From positions 496,001 through 560,000 of the forward strand of contig NZ_JAESVP010000001.1 of assembly GCF_016765795.1 (NCBI RefSeq): a stretch of DNA of 64,000 nt, given 5' to 3'. The position numbers and the translations under genes were made by a program. Each line of letters begins with the position of its first letter. Position 1 is the stretch's first letter. This document shows, in pieces, positions 34,085 to 42,438 of this stretch. This stretch comes from Fuscibacter oryzae. GTDB lineage: Bacteria; Pseudomonadota; Alphaproteobacteria; Rhodobacterales; Rhodobacteraceae. The notes under the pieces are model-generated. The model was not told the DNA's origin, searched no databases, and worked only from the letters and a program-made list of their open reading frames with translations.

Positions 34085-34424
34085 CCTTCGGTTCCGGCAG
34101 GTCACCCTGCCCTTGTCGTTGCGCCTCGGCCTTGGCCTGCATGTCGCGCGCGGTGCCAATCACCGTGCGGATGCCCGCCACAAAGCCAAGCAGAACAAAA
34201 ATCACCAGGAAGATGGGGCGCGTGCCGAACACATGGTCCAACCCAAAGCCGATACCGAGGCCGATCACCATGCCGGCAACCAGCTCGGACACCATCCGCC
34301 AGGCCACTTCGCCCTGCGAAAATCCCTTGCCTGTTTCCGCTGGCTCGGCCCTTGCCGCCTTGGCCGCCGCCAGCTTCGCCTCAAGGGCGCGCAGGCGGTC
34401 AGGATCGGGCGTTTCAGGCATCAT
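34068..34424 (-). CDS. atpI: ATP synthase accessory protein AtpI
   Basis: The 118-residue protein has an N-terminal charged helix ([18 protein letters not shown]) and two membrane helices ([20 protein letters not shown], and [18 protein letters not shown]), the AtpI/AtpZ pattern. It helps assemble the c ring. It heads the F0 operon and overlaps atpB by 17 bases. Two ATGs are adjacent (34424, 34421); either may be used. Confidence 0.9.
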   Translation of the reverse strand: MMPETPDPDRLRALEAKLAAAKAARAEPAETGKGFSQGEVAWRMVSELVAGMVIGLGIGFGLDHVFGTRPIFLVIFVLLGFVAGIRTVIGTARDMQAKAEAQRQGQGDLPEPKDDRRG

Positions 34425-34576
34425 CAGGCCCCCGGAACAGTCGCCGCGAACCTACGCAGCACGCGAATGTGAGTCAAGCAAAGCATCAACCAGCAAGAGC
34501 CTGATATTAAACGATTTTCTAAATATCCCTCAACGCCCCGGTTCAGATTTCGGCACATTTCCGCCGCAAGTCATAT

Positions 34577-34592
34577 TCAACCTTTCGGTTGA
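34577..34592. promoter_or_regulatory. TCAACC-TTTC-GGTTGA dyad before the ArsR gene
   Basis: A 6-bp perfect inverted repeat with a 4-base spacer, 31 bases before the ArsR start, in an AT-richer stretch (CATATTCAACC). This size and position suit an autoregulatory ArsR operator. Confidence 0.5.
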
Positions 34593-34623
34593 CGATCTCC
34601 CGAAACCCCGGCCAGATACGCGC

Positions 34624-34959
34624 ATGACCGACCCCCTCAGCCCCGTCTTCGCCGCCCTTGCCGATCCGACCCGCCGGGCGATCCTGTCAATGCTGCTGGA
34701 AGATGACATGGCCGTCACCGATGTGGCCGAACCCTTCCAGATGAGCCTGGCCGCCATCTCGAAACACCTTCAAGTGCTGGCCGACGCCCGTCTGATCACC
34801 CGCGAAAAGCGTGGTCGCGTCATCTGGTGCAAGCTCGACCCCGACGCCTTCCGCGCCGCTTCGGTCTGGATGCAGGGCTTCGGGCAGTTCGAACCCGTTG
34901 ACCTTGATGCCTTCGAACGCTTTCTGGAAACCGAATTCAGCGCCCCGCCCGAAGACTGA
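34624..34959 (+). CDS. ArsR-family (SdpR-like) transcriptional regulator
   Basis: This 111-residue winged-helix protein has LADPTRRAILSMLLEDDMAVTD, FQMSLAAISKHLQVLADARLITREKRGR and a short C-terminal helix. It has no CxC metal site, so it resembles the autorepressor (SdpR) group that often pairs with an SRPBCC partner; no partner follows here. The ATG lacks a clear ribosome site. It diverges from the F0 operon. Confidence 0.88.
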   Translation: MTDPLSPVFAALADPTRRAILSMLLEDDMAVTDVAEPFQMSLAAISKHLQVLADARLITREKRGRVIWCKLDPDAFRAASVWMQGFGQFEPVDLDAFERFLETEFSAPPED

Positions 34960-34994
34960 ATCCCCCTCATCTGTTCATAAATATCCCGGGGGGT

Positions 34995-35014
34995 CCGGGG
35001 GGCTGGCCCCCCGG
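34995..35014. repeat. GC hairpin between convergent ArsR and Lrp genes, REP-like
   Basis: CCGGGGGG, loop CTGG, CCCCCCGG (8-bp stem), preceded by AAATATCCCGGGGGGT. From general knowledge, sequences of this form are dispersed in Rhodobacteraceae. It may also stop transcription from either side. Confidence 0.5.
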
Positions 35015-35021
35015 CCTTCGG

Positions 35022-35522
35022 TCAGGCGTTCTTCGCCAGCCGCTCTTCCAGCACATCAAACGGCAGGCCCGGCTCGTCCTTGGCACAACGGATGACCAGA
35101 CTGGTCTTGACCGAGGCCACATTGTCCGCCGCCGTCAACTGATCGGTCAGGAAATGCTGAAAGCTCGACAGGTCGGGCGCCACGCATTTCAGGATAAAGT
35201 CGATCTCGCCGTTCAGCATGTGGCACTCGCGCACCAGGGGCCATTCCTTGCAGCGCCGCTCGAACGCAGACAGGTCCACCTCGGCCTGACTGCGCAGCCG
35301 CACCATGGCGAACACCCGCACCTCAAAGCCCAGTTCGCGGGCATCGACATCGGCGTGATAGCCCTTGATATAGCCCTGCTCTTCCAGCGTCCGCACCCGG
35401 CGCAGGCAGGGCGGGGCCGAAATACCGACCCGGCTGGCCAGCTCCACATTCGTCATCCGCCCGTCGGCTTGCAGCTCTGCCAGAATGCGGCGATCAATCG
35501 GGTCCAGCTTCGAGACGGCCAT
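35022..35522 (-). CDS. Lrp/AsnC-family transcriptional regulator
   Basis: The 166-residue protein has LDPIDRRILAELQADGRMTNVELASRVGIS with an HTH, then RRVRTLEEQGYIKGYHADV, and an AsnC ligand domain with EWPLVRECHMLNGEIDFILK. GGAG lies 7 bases before ATG 35522; longer starts (35534, 35591) are less supported. It diverges from trxB with an AT-rich palindrome between, so it probably controls itself and perhaps trxB. Confidence 0.92.
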   Translation of the reverse strand: MAVSKLDPIDRRILAELQADGRMTNVELASRVGISAPPCLRRVRTLEEQGYIKGYHADVDARELGFEVRVFAMVRLRSQAEVDLSAFERRCKEWPLVRECHMLNGEIDFILKCVAPDLSSFQHFLTDQLTAADNVASVKTSLVIRCAKDEPGLPFDVLEERLAKNA

Positions 35523-35565
35523 GGGTGACTCCATTTTGGGCGTTTGATAGGCCAGCGGCACGCTC

Positions 35566-35584
35566 TGCGCAATAATATTACGCA
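35566..35584. promoter_or_regulatory. AT-centred palindrome between lrp and trxB
   Basis: TGCGCAATAATATTACGCA is symmetric in all but three of its 19 positions. It lies 44 bases before the Lrp-family gene and 123 bases before trxB. AT-rich dyads of about this size are bound by Lrp/AsnC proteins. Confidence 0.6.
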
Positions 35585-35706
35585 AATGCACCCCTATATT
35601 TCGCGCTCTTGCGGAAACTGCCTGCCTTTACGGCGGCCGATCCGGGGCCTTTCGCGCCCCGGTTTCACCGCCTATATCGGGCGGGACGAATCCGGCAGAG
35701 GGTATC

Positions 35707-36648
35707 ATGGGCGAGACGCGGCACACAAAGGTTCTGATCATCGGCTCCGGCCCCGCAGGCTATACGGCGGCGGTCTATTCGGCCCGCGCCATGCTGAACC
35801 CTATCCTTGTGCAGGGCCTGCAACCCGGCGGGCAACTGACCATCACGACCGAGGTCGAAAACTGGCCCGGCCAGACCCATATCCAGGGCCCCGACCTGAT
35901 GGTGAACATGGAAGCCCATGCGACGGCCATGGGGGCCGAGGTGATCTCGGATTACATCACCTCGCTTGACCTCGGCTCGCGCCCCTTCACCGCGCGGGCC
36001 GACAGCGGCACCACCTATACCGCCGATGCGGTCATTCTGGCCACCGGCGCGCAGGCCAAATGGCTGGGCCTGCCATCCGAGGAAAAGTTCAAGGGCTTTG
36101 GTGTTTCCGCCTGCGCCACCTGTGACGGCTTTTTCTATCGCGGCAAAGAGGTGGTGGTGATCGGCGGCGGCAATACCGCCGTGGAAGAGGCTTTGTTCCT
36201 GACCAACTTCGCCACCAAGGTAACGCTGATCCACCGCCGCGATACCTTGCGCGCCGAAAAGATCATGCAGGACCGGCTGTTCAAGCACCCAAAGATCGAA
36301 ATGCTGTGGAACAGCGAGGTCACCGAAGTTCTGGGCTCCGATGCCCCCACCAGCGTGACTGCCGTGCGCACCCGCAATCTGGTGACGGGCGAGGTGAAAG
36401 ACGTGCCCTGCCACGGCTTTTTCGTCGCCATCGGCCATGCTCCCGCCAGCGAGCTGGTGAAGGATCAGCTTCCGTTGCATTCGGGCGGTTATGTCTCGGT
36501 CGAAGCGGGCAGCACCCGCACCGCGATTCCCGGAGTCTTCGCGGCGGGCGATCTGACCGACCATATCTATCGTCAGGCGGTCACTTCGGCCGGGATGGGC
36601 TGCATGGCGGCGCTGGATGCCGAACGCTGGCTGGCAGAACAGGGCTGA
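35707..36648 (+). CDS. trxB: Thioredoxin reductase
   Basis: The 313-residue flavoprotein has the FAD loop IIGSGPAGYTAAVYSAR (residues 11-27), the redox pair CATC near residue 137, the NADPH loop VIGGGNTAVEEALF and GVFAAGDLTDHIYRQAVTSAG. It reduces thioredoxin with NADPH. It is divergent from the Lrp-family gene, an association I recall as frequent in Rhodobacteraceae. Confidence 0.97.
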   Translation: MGETRHTKVLIIGSGPAGYTAAVYSARAMLNPILVQGLQPGGQLTITTEVENWPGQTHIQGPDLMVNMEAHATAMGAEVISDYITSLDLGSRPFTARADSGTTYTADAVILATGAQAKWLGLPSEEKFKGFGVSACATCDGFFYRGKEVVVIGGGNTAVEEALFLTNFATKVTLIHRRDTLRAEKIMQDRLFKHPKIEMLWNSEVTEVLGSDAPTSVTAVRTRNLVTGEVKDVPCHGFFVAIGHAPASELVKDQLPLHSGGYVSVEAGSTRTAIPGVFAAGDLTDHIYRQAVTSAGMGCMAALDAERWLAEQG

Positions 36649-36843
36649 ATCGGCGAAAAACGGGACATGTCCTTTCGGATAGGTGTTCTTACCGGTCTTC
36701 CGGCAAATGACTGAAAAACATCATAAAATTCGAAATACCCAGAAATCTGCGTTCACAACCGGGAAACATTGCATCTTCAACCCACAGAATAGTGCCCGGA
36801 TCGAGTTTCTGGCATAAAGAGTTTACGCGAGGGAGATTTGAAA

Positions 36844-36975
36844 ATGGATGTTGGTTTAATGGTTCTGTCCCTCGCGGCTGTGTTTGTATGTGCCTCTGCC
36901 CTGTTGGCGGGTGCCATGGGGATCCATGGTGCCAAGGCGCGCGGTCAGCTTGTTGCGGTTCGTACCAAAGGCTGA
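36844..36975 (+). CDS. Small single-helix membrane protein, 43 residues
   Basis: ATG 36844 follows GGGAG by 8 bases. The product MDVGLMVLSLAAVFVCASAL continues LLAGAMGIHGAKARGQLVAVRTKG: one membrane helix (residues 4-27) and a basic tail, so an N-out, C-in topology is expected. It has no known domain. The preceding 195 bases (36649-36843) hold a GGACATGTCC palindrome (36663-36672) and no other gene. A candidate small RNA and a strong terminator follow. Confidence 0.6.
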   Translation: MDVGLMVLSLAAVFVCASALLAGAMGIHGAKARGQLVAVRTKG

Positions 36976-37131
36976 CCACCGCGCCAGCTTTGTTTCTGGC
37001 TCGTTCTGCCGTGCGTTATTTGTTTCCTCCTTTCTGTCATTACGATTGAAAGGCATCTCCTTTGCCACGCCTTGAGTGATGCCATGTTTATGCCCTGACC
37101 GCCGCGATGCCCCGGCGGTCAGGGCTTTTTT
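36976..37131 (+). ncRNA. Candidate 3'-UTR-derived small RNA with anti-Shine-Dalgarno loop
   Basis: After the small ORF there is CCTTTC (37029-37034) pairing with GAAAGG (37048-37053). An alternative hairpin GGCA-TCTCCTT-TGCC (37052-37066) shows CUCCUU in its loop, and a second TTTCCTCC lies at 37023-37030. The segment ends in a strong terminator. This resembles the layout of rhodobacterial CcsR/'cuckoo' RNAs, which expose CCUCC loops and follow a small ORF. It could instead be just the 3' end of the small-protein mRNA. Confidence 0.35.
37092..37131 (+). terminator. Strong intrinsic terminator
   Basis: GCCCTGACCGCC, 10-base loop, GGCGGTCAGGGC (12-bp perfect stem) followed by TTTTTTA. It is the best terminator in the window. 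Confidence 0.93.
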
Positions 37132-37311
37132 ATCGCCCCGCACTCCCCCGCGGCCATCGCGCGCCCATACCGTTGCGGTGAGACAGGTTCCGCATTCTGG
37201 GCGGGCGAAGGAACATTTTCGCGCCGCATCCGCCACCGGCGCAACGCCAATCCACGCGCTGCCATTCCTGCCGGAAAACCGCCTTTTCCCACGGAACCTG
37301 CGCTGTTTCGC

Positions 37312-37340
37312 TTGAAACTCGCCCGATTCCGTCGCTAATT
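37312..37340 (+). promoter_or_regulatory. Promoter candidate for sat-cysC
   Basis: TTGAAA (37312-37317), 17 bases, CTAATT (37335-37340), 52 bases before the sat ATG. The rest of the 37132-37392 stretch shows no gene. Confidence 0.45.
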
Positions 37341-37392
37341 CCGCGCCAAACGGCGACCCCGCCCCTCTCAGGCAGCACAAGCGAGCACGGCC

Positions 37393-39099
37393 ATGGCCCT
37401 TTCAAATCACGCTCCGATCCCGGAGCTTTATGTTTCCAACGAATCCGCCCAGAAGCTGAAGGTCGAGGCCGGTGGCCTGCCGTCGTGGGATCTGACCCAG
37501 CGTCAGGTCTGCGATCTGGAACTGTTGATGAACGGCGGGTTCAACCCGCTGAAGGGCTTCCTGTCGGAAGAAGATTACAACGGCGTCGTGGAAAACATGC
37601 GGCTGGCCGATGGCACGCTGTGGCCGATGCCCATCACGCTGGATGTGAACGAAGGCTTCGCGGAAAAGATCGAACCCGGTCAGGATATTGCCTTGCGCGA
37701 TGCCGAGGGTGTCATTCTGGCTATCCTGTCGGTCACCGACAAATGGGTGCCGAACAAATCGAACGAAGCGGCCAAGGTATTCGGCGCCGATGATCTGGCC
37801 CACCCGGCCGTGAACTATCTGCACAATACCGCCGGCAAGGTCTATCTGGGCGGCCCGATCACCGGCATCCAGCAGCCGGTGCATTACGATTTCAAGGCCC
37901 GCCGCAACACCCCAAACGAATTGCGTGCCTATTTCCGCAAGCTGGGCTGGCAGAAGATCGTGGCCTTCCAGACCCGCAACCCCCTGCACCGCGCGCATCA
38001 GGAGCTGACCTTCCGCGCCGCGCGCGAAGCACAGGCCAACCTGCTGATCCACCCGACCGTCGGCATGACGAAGCCGGGCGACGTGGACCACTTTACCCGC
38101 GTGCGCTGCTATGAGGCGGTGATCGACAAATATCCGCAATCCACCACCACCATGTCGCTGCTGGGTTTGGCGATGCGCATGGGTGGCCCGCGCGAGGCGG
38201 TCTGGCACGGCCTGATCCGCAAGAACCACGGCGTGACCCATTTCATCGTTGGCCGCGACCACGCCGGCCCCGGCAAGAACAGCCAGGGTCAGGATTTCTA
38301 TGGCCCCTATGACGCGCAAGACCTGTTCAAGAAATACGAGGCCGAAATCGGCGTAACCATGGTTGATTTCAAGCACATGGTCTATGTGCAGGAAAAGGCC
38401 CAGTATTTCCCGGCGAACGAGATCCCCGAAGGCTCGACCGTGCTGGACATTTCCGGCACCGAACTGCGCCGCCGCCTGCGTGAAGGGCTGGACATCCCGG
38501 AATGGTTCTCGTTCCCCGAGGTCGTCGCGCAACTGCGCAAGACCAGCCCGGCGCGTGACAAGCAGGGCTTTACCGTGTTCTTCACCGGCCTTTCCGGTTC
38601 GGGCAAATCGACCATCGCCAACGCGCTGATGGTCAAGCTGATGGAGATGGGCGGGCGCCCGGTTACGCTGCTGGATGGCGATGTGGTCAGGAAACATCTG
38701 TCGTCAGAACTGGGCTTTTCGAAAGAACACCGCGACATCAACATCAAACGCATCGGTTATGTCGCAAGCGAGATCACCAAGAACGGCGGCATCGCCCTGT
38801 GTGCCCCGATCGCGCCCTATACCGCCACCCGCCGCGCTGTGCGCGAGATGATCGAAGCCTATGGCGCCTTTATCGAGGTGCATGTGGCGACCAGCATCGA
38901 GGAATGCGAAAAGCGTGACCGCAAGGGCCTTTATAAACTGGCGCGGGAAGGCAAGATCAAGGAATTCACCGGCATTTCCGACCCATACGAGGCCCCGGAA
39001 AAGCCCGAACTGCGCATCGACACCACTGGCACCGACGTGGATGCCTGCGCGCATGAAGTGATCTTGAAGCTGGAGGCCATGGGTCTGATCAAGGCCTGA
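37393..39099 (+). CDS. sat/cysC: Bifunctional sulfate adenylyltransferase / adenylylsulfate kinase
   Basis: Residues 1-390 form a homo-oligomeric ATP sulfurylase with [29 protein letters not shown] and [11 protein letters not shown]. Residues 395-568 form an APS kinase with the P-loop [36 protein letters not shown] and CAPIAPY. It makes PAPS from sulfate in one polypeptide, instead of the CysDN heterodimer. PAPS feeds sulfate reduction and also sulfotransferases such as the one at the window start. The ribosome site before ATG 37393 is weak. Confidence 0.97.
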   Translation: MALSNHAPIPELYVSNESAQKLKVEAGGLPSWDLTQRQVCDLELLMNGGFNPLKGFLSEEDYNGVVENMRLADGTLWPMPITLDVNEGFAEKIEPGQDIALRDAEGVILAILSVTDKWVPNKSNEAAKVFGADDLAHPAVNYLHNTAGKVYLGGPITGIQQPVHYDFKARRNTPNELRAYFRKLGWQKIVAFQTRNPLHRAHQELTFRAAREAQANLLIHPTVGMTKPGDVDHFTRVRCYEAVIDKYPQSTTTMSLLGLAMRMGGPREAVWHGLIRKNHGVTHFIVGRDHAGPGKNSQGQDFYGPYDAQDLFKKYEAEIGVTMVDFKHMVYVQEKAQYFPANEIPEGSTVLDISGTELRRRLREGLDIPEWFSFPEVVAQLRKTSPARDKQGFTVFFTGLSGSGKSTIANALMVKLMEMGGRPVTLLDGDVVRKHLSSELGFSKEHRDINIKRIGYVASEITKNGGIALCAPIAPYTATRRAVREMIEAYGAFIEVHVATSIEECEKRDRKGLYKLAREGKIKEFTGISDPYEAPEKPELRIDTTGTDVDACAHEVILKLEAMGLIKA

Positions 39100-39114
39100 G
39101 CTTTCCAAACAACC

Positions 39115-39143
39115 AAAGGGCCGCCCATTTGAGCGGCTCTTTT
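39115..39143 (+). terminator. Terminator after sat-cysC
   Basis: AAAGGGCCGC pairs with GCGGCTCTTT with one G-U pair, 8-base loop, ending in TTTT; 15 bases after the stop. Confidence 0.75.
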
Positions 39144-39176
39144 CGTTTCACAATTGTGCGATGGATTGGTGCGTCC

Positions 39177-40889
39177 CTACGGCATCACCTCGAACTTATC
39201 GACATCGACCATCCCGTGATCGGTGATCTTCAGATGCGGGATCACCGGCAGCGCCAGGAAGGCCAGTTGCAGGAACGGCTCTTCCAGCACCACGCCCAGC
39301 GATTTGGCCGCAGCCCGCAGGGCGATCAGCTCTTGATGCACCGCCTCGAACGGTTTCAGGCTCATCAACCCCGCCACAGGCAGCGCCAGTTCGGCCAGAA
39401 TTTTGCCCCCTTCAACCACAACAAACCCGCCCTCAATCTGCCCCAGCCGGTTGGCTGCCACGGCCATATCGCCCGCATCCGCGCCCACCACGGCGATGTT
39501 GTGGTGGTCATGGCAGACGGTCGAGGCAATCGCGCCCCTTTGCAGCCCGAAGCCCTTCACGAACCCGGTGGCGATGTTGCCGTTCACCCCATGCCGTTCC
39601 ACCACCGCAATCTTGATGAGGTCGCGCGCAAGGTCTGGGCGCTTGTCGCCATCCACGGGTGCGATGTCATAGGTCAGATGTTCGGTGATGATCTTGCCGG
39701 GAATGATGCCGATCACCGGAGTTTCCACACGGTTGCCGCCGGTGCGGAAACTCTCTGCCGTCACGGGACGGGCCTTGACCGAATGCCGCGCCACGGGGGG
39801 GATGGTGTCGCGGGCGGCAAAGGCGGCTGCGGTCACCTCGACCCCGCCGGCGTAGACCGCCGACACATGGCAGCCCTCCAGCCCGTCAATCACCGCAATA
39901 TCGGCCCGCCGACCCGGCGCGATCAGGCCCCGGTCTTTCAACCCGAACGCCTCGGCCGCCGACAGGCTGGCGGCGCGGTAAACCGCAAGCGGAGGCGCGC
40001 CCAGCGCAATTGCGGTGCGGATGATCCAGTCCAGATGGCCATGTTCCGCAATATCCAACGGATTCCGATCATCGGTGCAAAGACACAGATAGGGTGAATG
40101 ACGTTCGGTCAGCAGCCCCACCAGCGCGTGCAGATCCTTCGATACCGACCCTTCGCGGATCAGAACCCGCATCCCCTTGCGCAGCTTTTCCAGCCCCTCG
40201 TCGTAGCTCGTCGCCTCATGCTCGGTGCGGATCCCGGCGGAGAGGTATCCGTTCAGGTCAGCCCCCCGCAGCAGGGGCGAGTGGCCGTCGATGTGCCGCC
40301 CGTTCCACGCCTCCAGCTTGGCCATGCAGCCTTCATCCAGCATCAACACGCCGGGGTAATTCATGAACTCGGCCAGCCCGATGTTGCGGGGGTGGTCCAT
40401 CAGCGGGATCAGGTCCGCCGCCTCCAGCCGCGCACCAGTGGTTTCCATATGGCTTGAGGGCACGCCGGACGACAGTTGCACGCGAATATCCATCAAGGTG
40501 CGGGTGGACGCCTCCAGGAAATAGCGGATGCCGGTCAGGCCGCAGACATTGGCAATCTCATGCGGGTCACAGATCGCCGTCGTCACGCCATGCGGCAGGA
40601 CGCAGCGGTCGAATTCGAAGGGCGTGATCAGCGAGCTTTCGATATGCAGGTGGGTATCGATGAAGCCCGGCACCAGCACCTTGCCCGCCACGTTCACCTC
40701 TCGTCGGCCCTGATAGCTGCCGAAGGTTCCGACGATGGTATCGCCGCAAATCGCCACATCGGTTTCAACCAGATCGCCTGTGATCAGGTCGAACACCCGC
40801 CCGCCTTTCAGCACCAGATCAGCAGGCACCTGCCCCCGTCCCTGCGCGATACGGTCAGACAGCGGGGCAGCGGCCGGAATATGGGGCAT
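39177..40889 (-). CDS. ade: Adenine deaminase
   Basis: The 570-residue amidohydrolase converts adenine to hypoxanthine. It has the metal motif [59 protein letters not shown] and CTDDRNPLD. The last 170 residues form the extra adenine deaminase domain ([15 protein letters not shown]). Length is typical. GGAG precedes the ATG. With the adenosine kinase at 27.5 kb it contributes to purine salvage, though not in the same operon. Confidence 0.95.
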   Translation of the reverse strand: MPHIPAAAPLSDRIAQGRGQVPADLVLKGGRVFDLITGDLVETDVAICGDTIVGTFGSYQGRREVNVAGKVLVPGFIDTHLHIESSLITPFEFDRCVLPHGVTTAICDPHEIANVCGLTGIRYFLEASTRTLMDIRVQLSSGVPSSHMETTGARLEAADLIPLMDHPRNIGLAEFMNYPGVLMLDEGCMAKLEAWNGRHIDGHSPLLRGADLNGYLSAGIRTEHEATSYDEGLEKLRKGMRVLIREGSVSKDLHALVGLLTERHSPYLCLCTDDRNPLDIAEHGHLDWIIRTAIALGAPPLAVYRAASLSAAEAFGLKDRGLIAPGRRADIAVIDGLEGCHVSAVYAGGVEVTAAAFAARDTIPPVARHSVKARPVTAESFRTGGNRVETPVIGIIPGKIITEHLTYDIAPVDGDKRPDLARDLIKIAVVERHGVNGNIATGFVKGFGLQRGAIASTVCHDHHNIAVVGADAGDMAVAANRLGQIEGGFVVVEGGKILAELALPVAGLMSLKPFEAVHQELIALRAAAKSLGVVLEEPFLQLAFLALPVIPHLKITDHGMVDVDKFEVMP

Positions 40890-40950
40890 GGCAGTCTCCT
40901 TTCACCATAGGGAAGCGCAAGGGGCTGGCTGGTGCAAGGGCGTTGCGGCC

Positions 40951-41406
40951 TTACGGCCCCCATTGGTAATGGATGTCATAGCCCTCAGAACCCAAGGCAC
41001 GAAAACCGGCCCCCAAGTAGAAAGCATTCGCCGCGCTGTGCCGCAGCGCCATCAGGCGGACCGGCGTGCCAAGGCTGCGCGCCTTGTCCTTGATCGTTTC
41101 GACAATCCACCGCCCGATACCCTTCCCCTGCTGGTCTGGCGACAGATAGAAGTGATCAAGGTAAAGATGGTCCCCACGGTTGCGCAGGACGTAAAACCCG
41201 GCAACCAGCCCATCTGTCTTGATCAGCGTGGTATCCCCCGCACAAAACCCGTCCAGCAGGCGGTGGCGGGCACGGTCGGTATCAAACCGGCCAAGCGCCT
41301 CAAGACTGGGGCGCATCGCTGCAACCCGGATATCGGCCAGATGCCCGGCATCCTCGGGGGATGCCTGTTGCGTACTGATCCGCTCCATCGCGATACGGGA
41401 TGTCAT
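40951..41406 (-). CDS. GNAT family N-acetyltransferase
   Basis: The 151-residue protein has the acetyl-CoA loop LSPDQQGKGIGRWIVETIK at about residues 88-106 and ALRHSAANAFYLGAGF near the C-terminus. The substrate is unknown. AAGGAG lies 6 bases before ATG 41406; the longer open frame to 41724 is antisense to the EamA gene and rejected. It diverges from that gene. Confidence 0.88.
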   Translation of the reverse strand: MTSRIAMERISTQQASPEDAGHLADIRVAAMRPSLEALGRFDTDRARHRLLDGFCAGDTTLIKTDGLVAGFYVLRNRGDHLYLDHFYLSPDQQGKGIGRWIVETIKDKARSLGTPVRLMALRHSAANAFYLGAGFRALGSEGYDIHYQWGP

Positions 41407-41514
41407 ACCTGACTCCTTGGGTGGCGGGCGGCAAACCCCTGTGCACTCGGTCGCTAACCGTAGCTTGAACCCACCCGCGTTCTGCCGCAAGACGAAGGGG
41501 CAAAAGGAATCCTC

Positions 41515-42435
41515 ATGCGTCCCCTGCGCGGCATTACCTTCAAACTCTGCTCGGTCCTGATCTTCATCGTCATGCAGGCGATGATCAAGGCGACCACTGG
41601 TCATGTGCCGGGGGGCGAGGCGGTGTTTTTCCGGTCGCTGTTCGCCATTCCGGTCATCGTGCTGTGGCTGGCGGTGGTGGGAGACCTGCGCCAAGGCTTG
41701 GGCACGGCGAACCCGTGGGGCCATGTCTGGCGCGGGTTGATGGGCACGCTGGCAATGGGGTTGGGGTTTTCGGGGCTGGCCTATCTGCCGCTGCCGGAAG
41801 TCACCGCCATCGGCTATGCCGCGCCGCTGCTGACAGTGATTTTCGCAGCGATGTTTCTGGGCGAAGAGGTGCGGCTGTTCCGCATCTCGACCGTCATCCT
41901 TGGCATGATCGGCGTGCTGATCGTGCTGTCGCCGCGCCTGACGGTTGTCAAAGGGGCTGCTGGCACAACAGAGGCCTTTGGCGCTGTGGTTGTGCTTGGA
42001 GGCGCGATCTTTGCCGCGCTGGCGCAGGTGACCGTGCGCAAGCTGGTGGCAAGCGAACGCACGCCGGTGATCGTGTTCTGGTTTTCCGTCACCGCCACCT
42101 GTCTGTCCCTGATCACCATTCCCTTTGGTTGGGTCATTCCCACACTGGGCGAGGCTGCGCTGCTGATAGGTGCAGGCCTTCTGGGCGGTGCAGGCCAGAT
42201 TCTGCTGACCTCCAGCTACCGCGAGGCGGATGCCTCGCTGGTGGCGCCATTCGATTATGCCTCGATGATCTTTGCGCTGCTGATCGGCTGGTTCATCTTT
42301 GCCGAGGTGCCCACGCCAACCGTGCTGGGCGGGGCCGCGCTGGTGGTTACGGCGGGGTTGCTGATCATCTGGCGCGAACGGCGGCTGGGGCTGGAACGCG
42401 CCCGCCAGCGCAAGGCGATGACGCCGCAGGGGTAA
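41515..42435 (+). CDS. EamA/DMT-superfamily transporter
   Basis: The 306-residue protein has ten hydrophobic segments in two EamA repeats, with MGLGFSGLAYLPLPEVTAIGYAAP-type sequence in the first and LTSSYREADASLVAPFDYASMI in the second, the RarD/YdcZ-like S-adenosylmethionine or riboflavin-type exporter group. The substrate is not known. AAGGA lies 7 bases before the ATG. It converges on the MFS gene with 3 bases between stops. Confidence 0.88.
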   Translation: MRPLRGITFKLCSVLIFIVMQAMIKATTGHVPGGEAVFFRSLFAIPVIVLWLAVVGDLRQGLGTANPWGHVWRGLMGTLAMGLGFSGLAYLPLPEVTAIGYAAPLLTVIFAAMFLGEEVRLFRISTVILGMIGVLIVLSPRLTVVKGAAGTTEAFGAVVVLGGAIFAALAQVTVRKLVASERTPVIVFWFSVTATCLSLITIPFGWVIPTLGEAALLIGAGLLGGAGQILLTSSYREADASLVAPFDYASMIFALLIGWFIFAEVPTPTVLGGAALVVTAGLLIIWRERRLGLERARQRKAMTPQG

Positions 42436-42438
42436 GAC

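Noticed and set aside
40951-41724. Longer start for the GNAT gene
   Set aside because: The extension is antisense to the EamA gene; the internal ATG at 41406 has AAGGAG and fits the family length.
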